Assembly (NCBI GenBank): GCA_018985225.1
Contig: JADGIF010000013.1
Coordinates: 1 to 42,432 of the forward strand
Reading direction: 5' to 3'
Origin: Amoeboradix gromovi
Lineage: Eukaryota; Sanchytriomycota; Sanchytriomycetes; Sanchytriales; Sanchytriaceae
DNA: 42,432 nucleotides
Shown: in pieces, positions 19,969 through 28,449 of the stretch
Position numbering within the stretch: the first letter of the stretch is position 1
Layout: each line of letters opens with the position of its first letter
Notes under the pieces: model-generated
Told to the model about the DNA's origin: nothing
What the model saw: the letters and a program-made list of their open reading frames with translations, nothing else
The model's database searches: none
Position numbers and translations under genes: made by a program

Positions 19969-20988
19969 ATGAGGTTGATCTTATTGATTCTACAAGCAAT
20001 TGTTGCGCTGCTATTGCCAGATGGAAAGTCAGAGCTAGTTAATGAGATATTGGTGCTTTTGAGAGAATCAAAATTACTTTCTTTGAAAGAATCAAACCCG
20101 ATGAAGTTAGAAGCATCGAATTTTGCATTTTGGGAAGTATCAAAAACTCTAAATTTGGCGCCATCAAAAGTGGTTGAAAAAGTTAAGTCAAGTGACGTTC
20201 TAGGCCGAGTGCAATTGCACTTGAGGTCTCAAAATGAGTTACAGGCTATAAAGTCTAGCTTATTATACGAGCTAGTATCAGGCAAGTTATTGAACATTTA
20301 CAGTTGGGATCGATTGGAAAATGAAAAACTGAAAAACGAACTTTTACATTCATCAGTTGTAGTAGCTCATTTGTTAGATAATATCATAAAAGTGCGAAAA
20401 GCTTTAAATCGAGAAACAGCTCTGGGAACTATTCTAGCTGATGCTGGTAGTATAGATAATCTCAGACTGCTAGAAAAGAAAACAAGTTATGAATTGGTTG
20501 AATTTGCAGCTAAATACGCGTTTCAAGATGAAGTAATAACACTGGTGGATAACGATATATATGATTCTCTTAAAGGCGAATGGGGAGAGATTTGTAGTAC
20601 TTTAGGTAGCATATTCTTATTGCACAAAGTACTGCAAATGAGCAAGCCTGAAAGTATTTTGCCTCTCGATATTCCAGATTTCAAAAACACAGACAGGCTG
20701 GATGATATTTTTAATAATCTCTTTGCAAAAGTACAAAAATTTGCGAATGAAAACCCCAAACATTTCGTAGCATTGGCTGGAGTTTTAAGATCGGAAGAAC
20801 TTAAAGAACTGGAGCTAATTTTGCACACACCTACAGAAGAACAAGAGGTACCAGATATATCTAATGCAATTGCGATCATTGATGCTCGAAAGGAAGCAAA
20901 AGCAATTAAAGAGAGAGCTATAAACACCAAGGAAATTTACAATTCCGCCAAGAGGTATTTCGATCGTCTAAACTCATTAAGAACCTAA
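19969..20988 (+). CDS. Secreted or ER-lumenal helical protein, unknown
   Basis: A 339-residue protein with a clear hydrophobic leader (MRLILLILQAIVALLLP) and an all-helical body of leucine-rich amphipathic segments. No second membrane segment follows and there is no HDEL-like retention signal; the C-terminus is KRYFDRLNSLRT. The all-helical ER-type layout and length are compatible with an armadillo-like nucleotide-exchange factor of the SIL1 type, but I see no diagnostic residues, so this is only a suggestion. It follows the previous gene by 65 bp on the same strand. Confidence 0.72.
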   Translation: MRLILLILQAIVALLLPDGKSELVNEILVLLRESKLLSLKESNPMKLEASNFAFWEVSKTLNLAPSKVVEKVKSSDVLGRVQLHLRSQNELQAIKSSLLYELVSGKLLNIYSWDRLENEKLKNELLHSSVVVAHLLDNIIKVRKALNRETALGTILADAGSIDNLRLLEKKTSYELVEFAAKYAFQDEVITLVDNDIYDSLKGEWGEICSTLGSIFLLHKVLQMSKPESILPLDIPDFKNTDRLDDIFNNLFAKVQKFANENPKHFVALAGVLRSEELKELELILHTPTEEQEVPDISNAIAIIDARKEAKAIKERAINTKEIYNSAKRYFDRLNSLRT

Positions 20989-21049
20989 ATTGAAGTAAAT
21001 GTATTATAGAATTTAAACCTAGAGCTCTCAGACATTTCAATCAAAAACG

Positions 21050-21184
21050 ATGCCCTTTGAGTTTTCGCCATTAAGACTTCTCAGGAGCACAACGGCAATA
21101 GCTAAAAATTTCTTTATTCTTACAAGGCTAGTCAAGCAGCAGAATTTTCCTTTAAGTGTTAGACTTACAAATCATTCTGCATAA
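21050..21184 (+). CDS. Possible 44-aa basic protein (low confidence)
   Basis: A short ATG-started frame begins MPFEFSPLRLLRSTTAIAKN and is rich in Arg, Lys, Leu, Ser and Thr with almost no acidic residues, which could be a mitochondrial targeting-type sequence. It sits alone in the 299-bp gap between the convergent neighbours. No family recognised; it may be chance. Confidence 0.2.
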   Translation: MPFEFSPLRLLRSTTAIAKNFFILTRLVKQQNFPLSVRLTNHSA

Positions 21185-21287
21185 CTATAGAATTTGTCTC
21201 GTTTGTAAAAACAGTGGTTTCCCATGTGATACTGTTGTGCTAAAGAACTTAAAATCAATTTGGGACTGTATGTAGTATTTATTGTTA

Positions 21288-22787
21288 TTATTTATCTCCA
21301 GGACATTCAAAGCAAACATCACTTCCATTTGATGATTTAGGGAAGGCAATAACGCTCTGTATGCTCTCCTCATTGCACAGAATTGCCATCAGTCGATCAA
21401 ACCCAATAGCAATTCCGCCATGCGGGGGACAACCACTGTTTAAACCACTTATTAAATGGGAAAATTGGGCTTTTTGTGCATCAGTGAACTTCAAAATGTC
21501 AAATATTTTATTTTGAGTAGCAGAATCATGAATACGTAGCGAGCCACTTGCTAGCTCGCTTCCATTTAGCACCAAATCATAGCAACTGCCAATGTTGGAT
21601 AACAAATCATTATTTAGAGCTAAGTTTGGTTTAGTAAAAGGATGATGGCAGCATTTGACGCCATTTTTAGTCATCTTAAATAATGGAAAGTCTGTGATCC
21701 AAACTGGTTTGTAACCACACAAGGGTTTAACCAGGTATTTTGGCACAACAGTGCGTAAAGCTCGACCAAGTGGAGTATCTGAAGGGTTATCAGATAAAAT
21801 CGATATTTCCTGCTCTAATAATAGATCTGAGCCATCTTCAGCACAAGGATGATCGATATTTGCTAGAAAGGATTCAACAAATAAATCTGATTTCGGTATA
21901 CGCAGCACCTGGCGATTCCCGATTTGCTGAAGTGAATATTTTAGCCTCAAGTCAGGTTTATCGCATCCATACAACAACATGGCCTTTTTATATGAAATCT
22001 CAGTCAGGGAATCCAGGTGCAACTCAGCAGTCTTGAAAGCATTGGACAACAATCTCATAACCAGTGATTTTATTTCATCTTCAGTTGTAAAAGATAATTC
22101 CAGATCAATTTGAGTAAATTCGGGCTGCCTATCTTTACGGTGATCTTCGTTGCGGTAGCATTTGGCCATTTGAAAATATTTTGAAAATCCTCCTACCATA
22201 AGCATTTGTTTAAATTGCTGCGGACTCTGAGTCAGAGCATAATATTTATTCCCCACAGGAACATGAAATTCATTTGCACCTTCACTCGTTGGCTTGAACA
22301 ATGTTGGAGTTTCAATCTCAACGAAACCATTATCAATCAACAATTTTCTCACTTCAAAATTTACTTTCGATCTAAGTCTAATATTCTGTTGAAGCTTGTA
22401 ATTTCTCAAGTTAACGTATCGCAGTTTTTGCCGATCTAACATTTCGTGGGGCTTTGCTTTACCTCTAGGATCAAAGGGCAGAGACTTGCAAGAATTCAGT
22501 ACTTCTATTCTGTTAACAAGCATCTCTTGATTGTGTTTAATGGATTTGGATGGCTTATATTCCCCATATATTTGTACAACTGACTCGACTGGGATATTCT
22601 CCAACTCTTTTATAATATTTACATCGCGAACAACGCACAAATGGCTTTTGTTGTTTAAAACATCGAAAAATGCAATATTTTTTAGTATTCTTGGAGGGCG
22701 AAGCCAACCAGCAATTGTTTGCATCACCCCTTTTGCATAAGACGCGGAATATGCTCTAAGAACTCTCTTTCTAGATTTTAATTGCAT
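21288..22787 (-). CDS. MSD1: Mitochondrial aspartyl-tRNA synthetase, bacterial type, shortened
   Basis: A 499-residue class II synthetase charging mitochondrial tRNA-Asp. The start chosen is MQLKSRKRVLRAYSASYAKG, basic and Ser-rich like a presequence; the frame further upstream has only a TTG. An N-terminal OB-fold anticodon-binding domain (about 20-110) is followed by the catalytic core with TPTLFKPTSEGANEFHVP, YALTQSPQQFKQMLMVGG, FQMAKCYRNEDHRKDRQPEFTQ (motif 2), and GGIAIGFDRLMAIL (motif 3). The insertion domain between motifs 2 and 3 is much shorter than in bacterial enzymes, which explains the length. A Fanzor relic begins 130 bp upstream. Confidence 0.92.
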   Translation of the reverse strand: MQLKSRKRVLRAYSASYAKGVMQTIAGWLRPPRILKNIAFFDVLNNKSHLCVVRDVNIIKELENIPVESVVQIYGEYKPSKSIKHNQEMLVNRIEVLNSCKSLPFDPRGKAKPHEMLDRQKLRYVNLRNYKLQQNIRLRSKVNFEVRKLLIDNGFVEIETPTLFKPTSEGANEFHVPVGNKYYALTQSPQQFKQMLMVGGFSKYFQMAKCYRNEDHRKDRQPEFTQIDLELSFTTEDEIKSLVMRLLSNAFKTAELHLDSLTEISYKKAMLLYGCDKPDLRLKYSLQQIGNRQVLRIPKSDLFVESFLANIDHPCAEDGSDLLLEQEISILSDNPSDTPLGRALRTVVPKYLVKPLCGYKPVWITDFPLFKMTKNGVKCCHHPFTKPNLALNNDLLSNIGSCYDLVLNGSELASGSLRIHDSATQNKIFDILKFTDAQKAQFSHLISGLNSGCPPHGGIAIGFDRLMAILCNEESIQSVIAFPKSSNGSDVCFECPGDK

Positions 22788-22918
22788 AAAACCCAATAAT
22801 CTTTGTTTTTCAGCATCCGAAAATGTCTTTAAATTGCTGCGCAATATATGGCGCTCTAAAGAAAGTTGAATTTGAGACAGATACAGACACAAACCTCATT
22901 TGGAAGCGGTTAGTGACT

Positions 22919-23068
22919 ATATGGCAGCAAGAACCATACACTATGTCGATCCTTATTTAATACTGCCTGAGAGTAGTGATAGTGTGAGAAACCACAATAA
23001 CGGAGTGACTGGCTCTATCGGTTTCCTTTAAATTCATGATTTTTAAAACCAAGGCATTTTATGAGGAG
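22919..23068 (+). pseudogene. Fanzor2/TnpB 3'-end relic, strongly decayed
   Basis: The sequence ATATGGCAGCAAGAACCATA, CCTTATTTAATACTGCCT and AACGGAGTGACTGGCT aligns base by base with the tail of the better copy (36961-37381) with many substitutions and stops, and ends at ATGAGGAG like the other copies. Nothing upstream of the last RuvC motif region is left. It lies in the spacer between the divergent AspRS gene and the gene at 23167. Confidence 0.65.
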
Positions 23069-23166
23069 AAAATGAGATGATGAACTATTAGATGCCCAAA
23101 TCTTTTTGTTTTCTGATTTTTTGTCATTTATTTTAGGCCACTTCTGAATTTTTCACCCACTAAAAC

Positions 23167-24189
23167 ATGATCTTGTGGGAGTTCAATTACTTTTTGCGAA
23201 GCAATCTCACACTAGTTGTGGATCATCCAAACTTCAAGAAAGTTATACCACTAAGGCTTTTTTATTCTTATGCGGTTTGCCATCAAGATGAATTTAACAT
23301 TGAAGATATGGTAGTTCTGAAATTAGTAAAATATACAGATATAAGAGAAGAGCATTTACCATTCAAGTCTTTACTTACTAAAAAAGTTCTAAGGCCAGAT
23401 TTGACAGAGTTCCAACCACAATATTTGTTAGAAGCAATAATTGGCATGGTAGAGGTGGATCTGACAGGATTATTCGACAGTATGATTATGGGGAAGTTGT
23501 CTATTGACAAGGATAACTATTTAGAATATGTAGCGCGTGTTGACGAGCCATTAAAAATTCCGGATGATAAGATATTAATTAAATGTTTATTCAAATCTCT
23601 TAATCTTGACTATTTGATCCACTTGAAGGTCTTGCTAAATATGCAATCTAGATTGTTGTCGTTGAAATCATTTAATAGGGCTGCTTGTTTTCTTGTACCA
23701 ATCGCAGAACCATTAACTGCCTTTATTTGTGAATTGTATTACAAAGTGGCAGTCGTGGGTAAAGCTGAGTTGAAGTTCCGTATAGGTGAGCAATCGAAGC
23801 ATCTAATGCCCGAACCATCAAGGTTCTCTTTAGATATTCTTAAAAAAGATGTAGTTTTGGATGTTTACATAACTTCATCTGCTGATGTACAGCCTAGTAA
23901 TTCAGTGGAAAGGGAAATAGAAACTGGAGATGAATTTCTAAATTCCAATCAAAATAAATTAAAGTCATTGCTGCACAAAGATTTTATTCAACTATCCACT
24001 CGTAGAAAGACTGCAAAATCAAGACCACCTCTGCCTTTCCAAAAAGCCGAGGAATCTGAAGTAACTTCAATTTTGAGTGAACAAACAAAACAAAAATCTA
24101 TCAGAACAGATAGAGCTCTAGCAGCGATAAGCAATAAGAGTAAAACAACAAAAACAAGCAAAACAGTTGCAATTAACAGATGGAAGTAA
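23167..24189 (+). CDS. Protein of unknown function (340 aa)
   Basis: The first ~220 residues form a mixed alpha/beta or helical globular region (LPFKSLLTKKVLRPDLTEFQ, LLEAIIGMVEVDLTGLFD). A hydrophilic Ser/Lys/Thr-rich tail (about 240-340) ends with the basic TAKSRPPLPFQ and a run of KTTKTSKT. There is no signal peptide or membrane segment. No family recognised. The start is the first ATG; 5' sequence is occupied by a Fanzor relic. Confidence 0.75.
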   Translation: MILWEFNYFLRSNLTLVVDHPNFKKVIPLRLFYSYAVCHQDEFNIEDMVVLKLVKYTDIREEHLPFKSLLTKKVLRPDLTEFQPQYLLEAIIGMVEVDLTGLFDSMIMGKLSIDKDNYLEYVARVDEPLKIPDDKILIKCLFKSLNLDYLIHLKVLLNMQSRLLSLKSFNRAACFLVPIAEPLTAFICELYYKVAVVGKAELKFRIGEQSKHLMPEPSRFSLDILKKDVVLDVYITSSADVQPSNSVEREIETGDEFLNSNQNKLKSLLHKDFIQLSTRRKTAKSRPPLPFQKAEESEVTSILSEQTKQKSIRTDRALAAISNKSKTTKTSKTVAINRWK

Positions 24190-24342
24190 GTAAATATAGT
24201 CGGTTTACATTTATTTCTATGAACTTGTACTTTTGATCAATTATTGGATGCCAAACTACAAGAGGCTGACAAAAAAATACGACTGAATGTTTTCAACAAT
24301 GCTTTTCTAAGAGTAGAAGTGGCAAATACACATTATACTTGT

Positions 24343-24690
24343 TATAAGTCCTGATTTCCGAGAAAATCTAGAATTTCCACAGAGAACTAGCGGTGCTAGA
24401 TGCTCCGTTACATTGATTGCTCACGCTTCCACTACCCTGAGGCGGGATTGAACAAGGATACAGATACTTGATGTATATCCCTTTCTGCCATGTCGCCTCT
24501 ACCTATCTCCAAATGACAGTTGATACAAGTGTAGCTCTCCAAATTGGTTTCTTTAGAGTATCCGCGTTGTTGCACACGCAAGACATACGAACCATTAAAT
24601 AAATGGTTTGCAGCCTTATTTATCGTTGATCTCTTTCCAGGCATTGAAAGACATCTAATTCTTCCATGTTTGGACCAGTTCCTCAACGTT
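24343..24690 (-). pseudogene. Fanzor2/TnpB 3'-end relic
   Basis: The minus-strand frame contains ETNLESYTCINCHLEIG, the second CxxC half of the zinc finger found intact at 36961-37381, followed by a damaged DRDHMAARN motif (GRGDMAERD) and then stops. At nucleotide level the match continues through GGAAATCAGGACTT; the terminal CGAGGAG is degraded to AACAAG. Upstream it meets a divergent segment, as in the 10.5-11.1 kb relic. Confidence 0.72.
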
Positions 24691-25030
24691 GATGTATGTA
24701 TACTACAACTATTAGCTGTTTCTTTAGATTTGACATGTTCAGGACTGCACCTATTGATTGCATTTACCTTGAGTCTGAATGGAGAATATCGAGCATAAGG
24801 TATTTGAAAAATCTAGAAAAGTCATGCGATTGTATAGAAATACATACGGATTCTCGATTAATGATTTATTTTGCAAAGTTCAATGCCTGCCTAGAATGTA
24901 GAATTACAGCACTGGGCTTTGCAACTAACAAACCCTTGGTGTGTATTACAAAAATTATTAGTTACGTTGATTTTGTGCAGCGATTTCAATACATGCTTTA
25001 ATTCTCTTCTACTAACATTCTTATTTAGTA
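24691..25030 (+). repeat. Copy of the 11.07-11.4 kb segment, carrying a short TnpB-like fragment
   Basis: Nearly identical (reverse complement) to 11066-11405. In the frame shared with the 36.7-36.9 kb fragment it reads MENIEHKVFEKSRKVMRLYRNTYGFSINDLF and then stops (written here only to show the shared YKN/RNTY-INDLF pattern). Truncated and not expected to be functional. Confidence 0.7.
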
Positions 25031-25137
25031 CTTCTAATAGGAAAGTATATGGCAAACTTTTTATGAAGATAATTAAATCTTAATGAAAATACCACGTATA
25101 ATTGATTTACTATGTACTTCTTCATATCGCATAACAT

Positions 25138-25770
25138 TTATCTGTTCCAATATTTATCCAGCTCCTCTTTGACTAGTAACTGAGCAGATTTTATAGATTT
25201 TATAGTAGTGGTATCAAACCCAAAGTTATACAAATCGAACTGAATACATCTAGATTGAACGATTACATCGGGAAAAGAAAGCAATAGCAGATGCGGAAGT
25301 GTAGAAGTGAAATAAGAGCCGTCTAATTGACTATTTACATGATAAACATCTTGACAATGGCCACAGTATCCTTTAACATAAGACACATAGGGCTTATCTG
25401 ACATACCAATGGGTATTAGTGGGGTTTTGGGACAATTATATCTTTTACAGTAGCCATAAATGCCTGATTTGACTTTCATCGCAATTTTCCGCATACCAGG
25501 TGCAGTAAGGACATATCTAGCATGAATCATTCCGTAAAGATGCCTCGTCGATTTATCTAGAATTAAATGTGCATCTTGGCTGTACTCTTGAATATCTGAG
25601 TTATCAGTCAGGATATCATAACAAATTGGAAAATGAACTATATTTTGAAGACCCGTAAGATTGAATTTGTCCAAATAAAAATCCTCTTCTACGTCTATCA
25701 AAAGTTGGCTTTCTGTTTGCCTAACATACCAACCTACCCAACCTTCTAAACTCTCACTAGAACTATTCAT
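25138..25770 (-). CDS. CKB1: Casein kinase II regulatory (beta) subunit
   Basis: A 210-residue protein, the normal length for CK2 beta, which tetramerises the kinase through a zinc finger and modulates substrate choice. Visible family features are DKFNLTGL near residues 34-41, LYGMIHARYVLT at 78-89, the zinc ligands C108, C113, C136 and C139 with the canonical C-x4-C-x22-C-x2-C spacing, LIPIGMSDKPY, and GSYFTSTLPHLLLLSFPD. The usual acidic loop after the first helix is short. The start codon is the first ATG and the tail extends normally. It is flanked by Fanzor relics on one side and decayed coding sequence on the other. Confidence 0.95.
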   Translation of the reverse strand: MNSSSESLEGWVGWYVRQTESQLLIDVEEDFYLDKFNLTGLQNIVHFPICYDILTDNSDIQEYSQDAHLILDKSTRHLYGMIHARYVLTAPGMRKIAMKVKSGIYGYCKRYNCPKTPLIPIGMSDKPYVSYVKGYCGHCQDVYHVNSQLDGSYFTSTLPHLLLLSFPDVIVQSRCIQFDLYNFGFDTTTIKSIKSAQLLVKEELDKYWNR

Positions 25771-25775
25771 TTTCT

Positions 25776-26160
25776 ATGCCTAGTTTAAAGGAGGTGAGTT
25801 TTCATATGACGAAATGGGACATGCTAACTAGAAGTAGACTTGGAGTAAAAGGAGACAAAAAATATATTTTGTTTCATATAAGCAAATCACCTCAGAGGTT
25901 GGCCAACAAAACAGTTACGCTCACAATTGAATTATCATCGACACCAGTAAGGATGGTAAAGATGGATTGGTGTATAGAGATCTTGTGCTTCCAAAAACAT
26001 TTACTATGAATATGAAAAATGATGTTAAGGAAAGGATACGATTATAAAGTGGTTTACTTCGGCAGAGACAGATATAAACATGACGGGAGGGTTCCCGAAC
26101 ATCCTGCACAATGGATTATCGGATTCAGTTGTTGCAGTCACATTGTTTTTGCTTATTCTT
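25776..26160 (+). pseudogene. Decayed coding sequence of unknown origin
   Basis: Three successive frames show protein-like composition: YILFHISKSPQRLANKTVTL, then DGKDGLVYRDLVLPKTFTMN, then DYKVVYFGRDRYKHDG followed by VPEHPAQWIIGF. They follow each other without gaps but in different frames, and no mini-intron of the type seen elsewhere connects them, so frameshift decay is the simplest reading. A transposon origin (TnpB-like middle region) is possible but unproven. The first ATG lies only 5 bp from the CK2 beta start, which argues against an active gene. Confidence 0.35.
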
Positions 26161-26387
26161 GAGCTCAAAATGAAAGAAGAGGGATTAGCGACGAGTTATC
26201 ACGTGAAGCATGGGCGATAAAAAGAGGGCGCTCTACATTAAAAGTTCCAAGTGAAAAATGGTTTGTTAAGTTGTTTAATTTCTTATAGTTTTTGTACATG
26301 GAATTCCGCATTGCTCTTTGCAAAATATCTTGGCGATTATTACTCCGATGAAGCAAAAAAATAGTTGTTTGAATTTTATTTACATAT
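26161..26387. other. Intergenic, no gene recognised
   Basis: Short open frames only, none with recognisable sequence. It separates the decayed coding region from the solo terminal repeat. Confidence 0.5.
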
Positions 26388-26425
26388 GAGACATCAAATA
26401 TAAAAACTGGACTAACTTTCTGTAA
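26388..26425 (+). repeat. Solo terminal repeat of the MITE-like family
   Basis: GAGACATCAAATATAAAAAC followed by TGGACTAACTTTCTGTAA matches the ends at 1-70, 9272-9319 and 42276 onward. No matching second end is seen nearby, so the rest of the element is lost. Confidence 0.75.
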
Positions 26426-26482
26426 TATTGATGCACCACACTTGGTGGTTGTATTTCTGAATAAAGAAGAGTTCGGATACAA

Positions 26483-26967
26483 TTGGACTTGGTGAAGAGG
26501 TATTTAACTGAGATTATTGAACGCAGAAGAGAAGAACTAGTGGTAGACGAGGAATCTGGGCTAGCAAGTAAACCCGTGTCATTGCAATCACAAGACGCAT
26601 CAAATACATCACCGAAGTTGACCATTCATCATGGTACCATAGTTGCCAAACCAAGTGAAATCGTACGTGATAAAGAAGCATTCAGTAAATTAAGATGAAG
26701 TAAATTCAATGCCTACAAAGAGATCAAGGATAGACAAACCTGTAAACTATTTGTTTAATAATACTTATGTGATTGCTCTTACCACATGTGTAACAATAGA
26801 GAGATCGTATGGCGGCAAGGAATGTATACATCAAATATATGTATCCTTATTCAATCCCGCCTCAGGGTAGTGCAAGAGCGACCAGTCACTGTAACGGAGA
26901 TCTAGTACCGATTGTTTCTCTGTGGGAATTCTCGATTTTCTCGGAAATCAGGACTTTTAACGAGGGG
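26483..26967 (+). pseudogene. Fanzor2/TnpB relic ending 25 bp before the thioredoxin-like gene
   Basis: A 72-codon frame without ATG (26483-26698) is followed by sequence matching the 10.5 kb and 24.5 kb relics (TTCAATGCCTACAAAGAGAT onward). In one frame 26800-26870 reads RDRMAARNVYIKYMYPYSIPP-like sequence, so the final RuvC acidic residue is kept, but stops and the missing finger make it non-functional. The 3' limit is CGAGGGG at 26961-26967, equivalent to the CGAGGAG end of the other copies. Whether the 26483-26698 frame belongs to the element is uncertain. Confidence 0.6.
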
Positions 26968-26992
26968 ACGTTACAATTCTAAAACCTTAAAC

Positions 26993-28279
26993 ATGTTTCC
27001 CTATTTCTCTCTTTACTTTGCTAAAACCATTGAAGAGTCGTTTCCAGAAATCAGAGTCGACAATGGCGTATTGCAACTAACAAAAGATAACTTTTACGTG
27101 CTGGAGGAACTAAACTCACCTATGATGGTGAGATTTTACACCCAGTGGTGTCGCTCTTGTAAAAAGCACCAAAGCACATATGAATCTGCTGCTAAACTAT
27201 TATGGAAGGATGCTCAACTGCCATTATTTCAAGCGGATTGTGGTGAGCTGACTGATATCTGTGGAAAGGTTAAAGTCAATAAAATGCCATCTTTTAAAGT
27301 ATTTTATAACGGCGTTCTTAAATCAGAATACAAGGGATCCAGAAGAATGGAGGATATTGTAGATTTCATGACACGGCATAGAATCCCATCTATTTTATCT
27401 ATTGGGCCGTCAACACCAGAAACCGCTTATTATTTCACGTTGGTTACAAACTATAAAAGTTTGCTGGAAAGACCACAGTACAAGCCATTAGTGGTGTACT
27501 TAAAAGGAATCGACGTAACATTTTTAGCTATGACAGAAGAGAAAGACTTTGTTGAAAATATTCCCTTTGAATTTCGGTTATTGGCAAAGCAGTTCTATTA
27601 CTTGTTATTTGACATATCTGTGCCAAGTTCACATTCTACTGATGAGCTGGGAAAGAGCTATGTAGATCTTAGTGGATTAGTGAGTGTGGGATACTACTTA
27701 ACAACACATGAAAATCTTAGAAACTATTTGCGTGAAAACAGACTGTTGGGTTCAGTTACGATTCTTAATCTATCAAATAATCCACTAAACTCTGAGATCT
27801 TTCTCCATATTTTAGAAACTGTTAAAGAATGTTCAAAGCTACAAGTGCTGGGCTTGACTTCAGCTGCTGGAGATCCCCACAGAAACTCATTTTTACATGT
27901 TCCAGATAAAACGCATGTAAGTCATAAACGCCAATGCCGAGGATACCCAGATTTATTTTCAATTTTTAAGATTCTTGAAAATATAAAGTATCTTGATATA
28001 CGCGGGAAGCCGGTTGAACCGCAGTTTCTGACCATGTTGTTTGAAAGAGCACATGTTTGCATGGAAGGCGAGATCAATAAAGATATCGAATACTTGGAAA
28101 AAGTTATTTGGATTCCAAAGGAGTATGTTGGAAATGCAAATGAATTGCAGTACACCTATTACAGCAAAATATTACAGGTTGCTGTGGGTGATGAAATGTA
28201 TCTGACAGTCTTGAGGGACGTTTTTGAAGCTCATAAGCGGTATTACAAGGACTTTGTATTTACTAATGACGTCAATTAA
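26993..28279 (+). CDS. Thioredoxin/PDI-domain protein with leucine-rich-repeat-like C-terminal half
   Basis: A 428-residue protein. The start MFPYFSLYFAKT was chosen because the frame upstream lies in a transposon relic and lacks ATG; the leader is short but hydrophobic, suggesting ER entry. Residues 22-130 form a thioredoxin domain with the redox motif WCRSC (C53, C56) and the cis-proline MPSF at about 91-94, as in PDI-family oxidoreductases. After a linker, residues ~250-360 contain SVTILNLSNNPLNSEIF and NIKYLDIRGKPV, the LxxLxLxxNxL pattern of leucine-rich repeats. No second thioredoxin active site and no C-terminal retention signal are visible. A thioredoxin-LRR combination is unusual; the LRR call is moderate. 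Confidence 0.82.
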   Translation: MFPYFSLYFAKTIEESFPEIRVDNGVLQLTKDNFYVLEELNSPMMVRFYTQWCRSCKKHQSTYESAAKLLWKDAQLPLFQADCGELTDICGKVKVNKMPSFKVFYNGVLKSEYKGSRRMEDIVDFMTRHRIPSILSIGPSTPETAYYFTLVTNYKSLLERPQYKPLVVYLKGIDVTFLAMTEEKDFVENIPFEFRLLAKQFYYLLFDISVPSSHSTDELGKSYVDLSGLVSVGYYLTTHENLRNYLRENRLLGSVTILNLSNNPLNSEIFLHILETVKECSKLQVLGLTSAAGDPHRNSFLHVPDKTHVSHKRQCRGYPDLFSIFKILENIKYLDIRGKPVEPQFLTMLFERAHVCMEGEINKDIEYLEKVIWIPKEYVGNANELQYTYYSKILQVAVGDEMYLTVLRDVFEAHKRYYKDFVFTNDVN

Positions 28280-28449
28280 ATTTACTTTTCGCTGTTTTTG
28301 CAGAGTATAATTGAATTCAATAACCATTTTACAATAAATCGACTGATGTAAAATTTTATAAGATCATAAGGCCATCAAGGTAATCGAATTTTGGATGGCT
28401 GTGTTGGATACGTTGAGAACAACGAACAAGGGTTAATATAGGGTATTTA

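Noticed and set aside
22788-22899. Upstream ATG at 22899 (minus) with a presequence-like frame for AspRS
   Set aside because: Joining it to the AspRS frame needs an intron of 25 or 31 nt with no fitting donor/branch pattern, and a good in-frame ATG with a basic leader exists at 22787.
24696-25001. 101-codon frame conserved with 11087-11422
   Set aside because: It is open because the two segments are nearly identical recent copies. The frame related to the better TnpB-like fragment is a different one, with stops.
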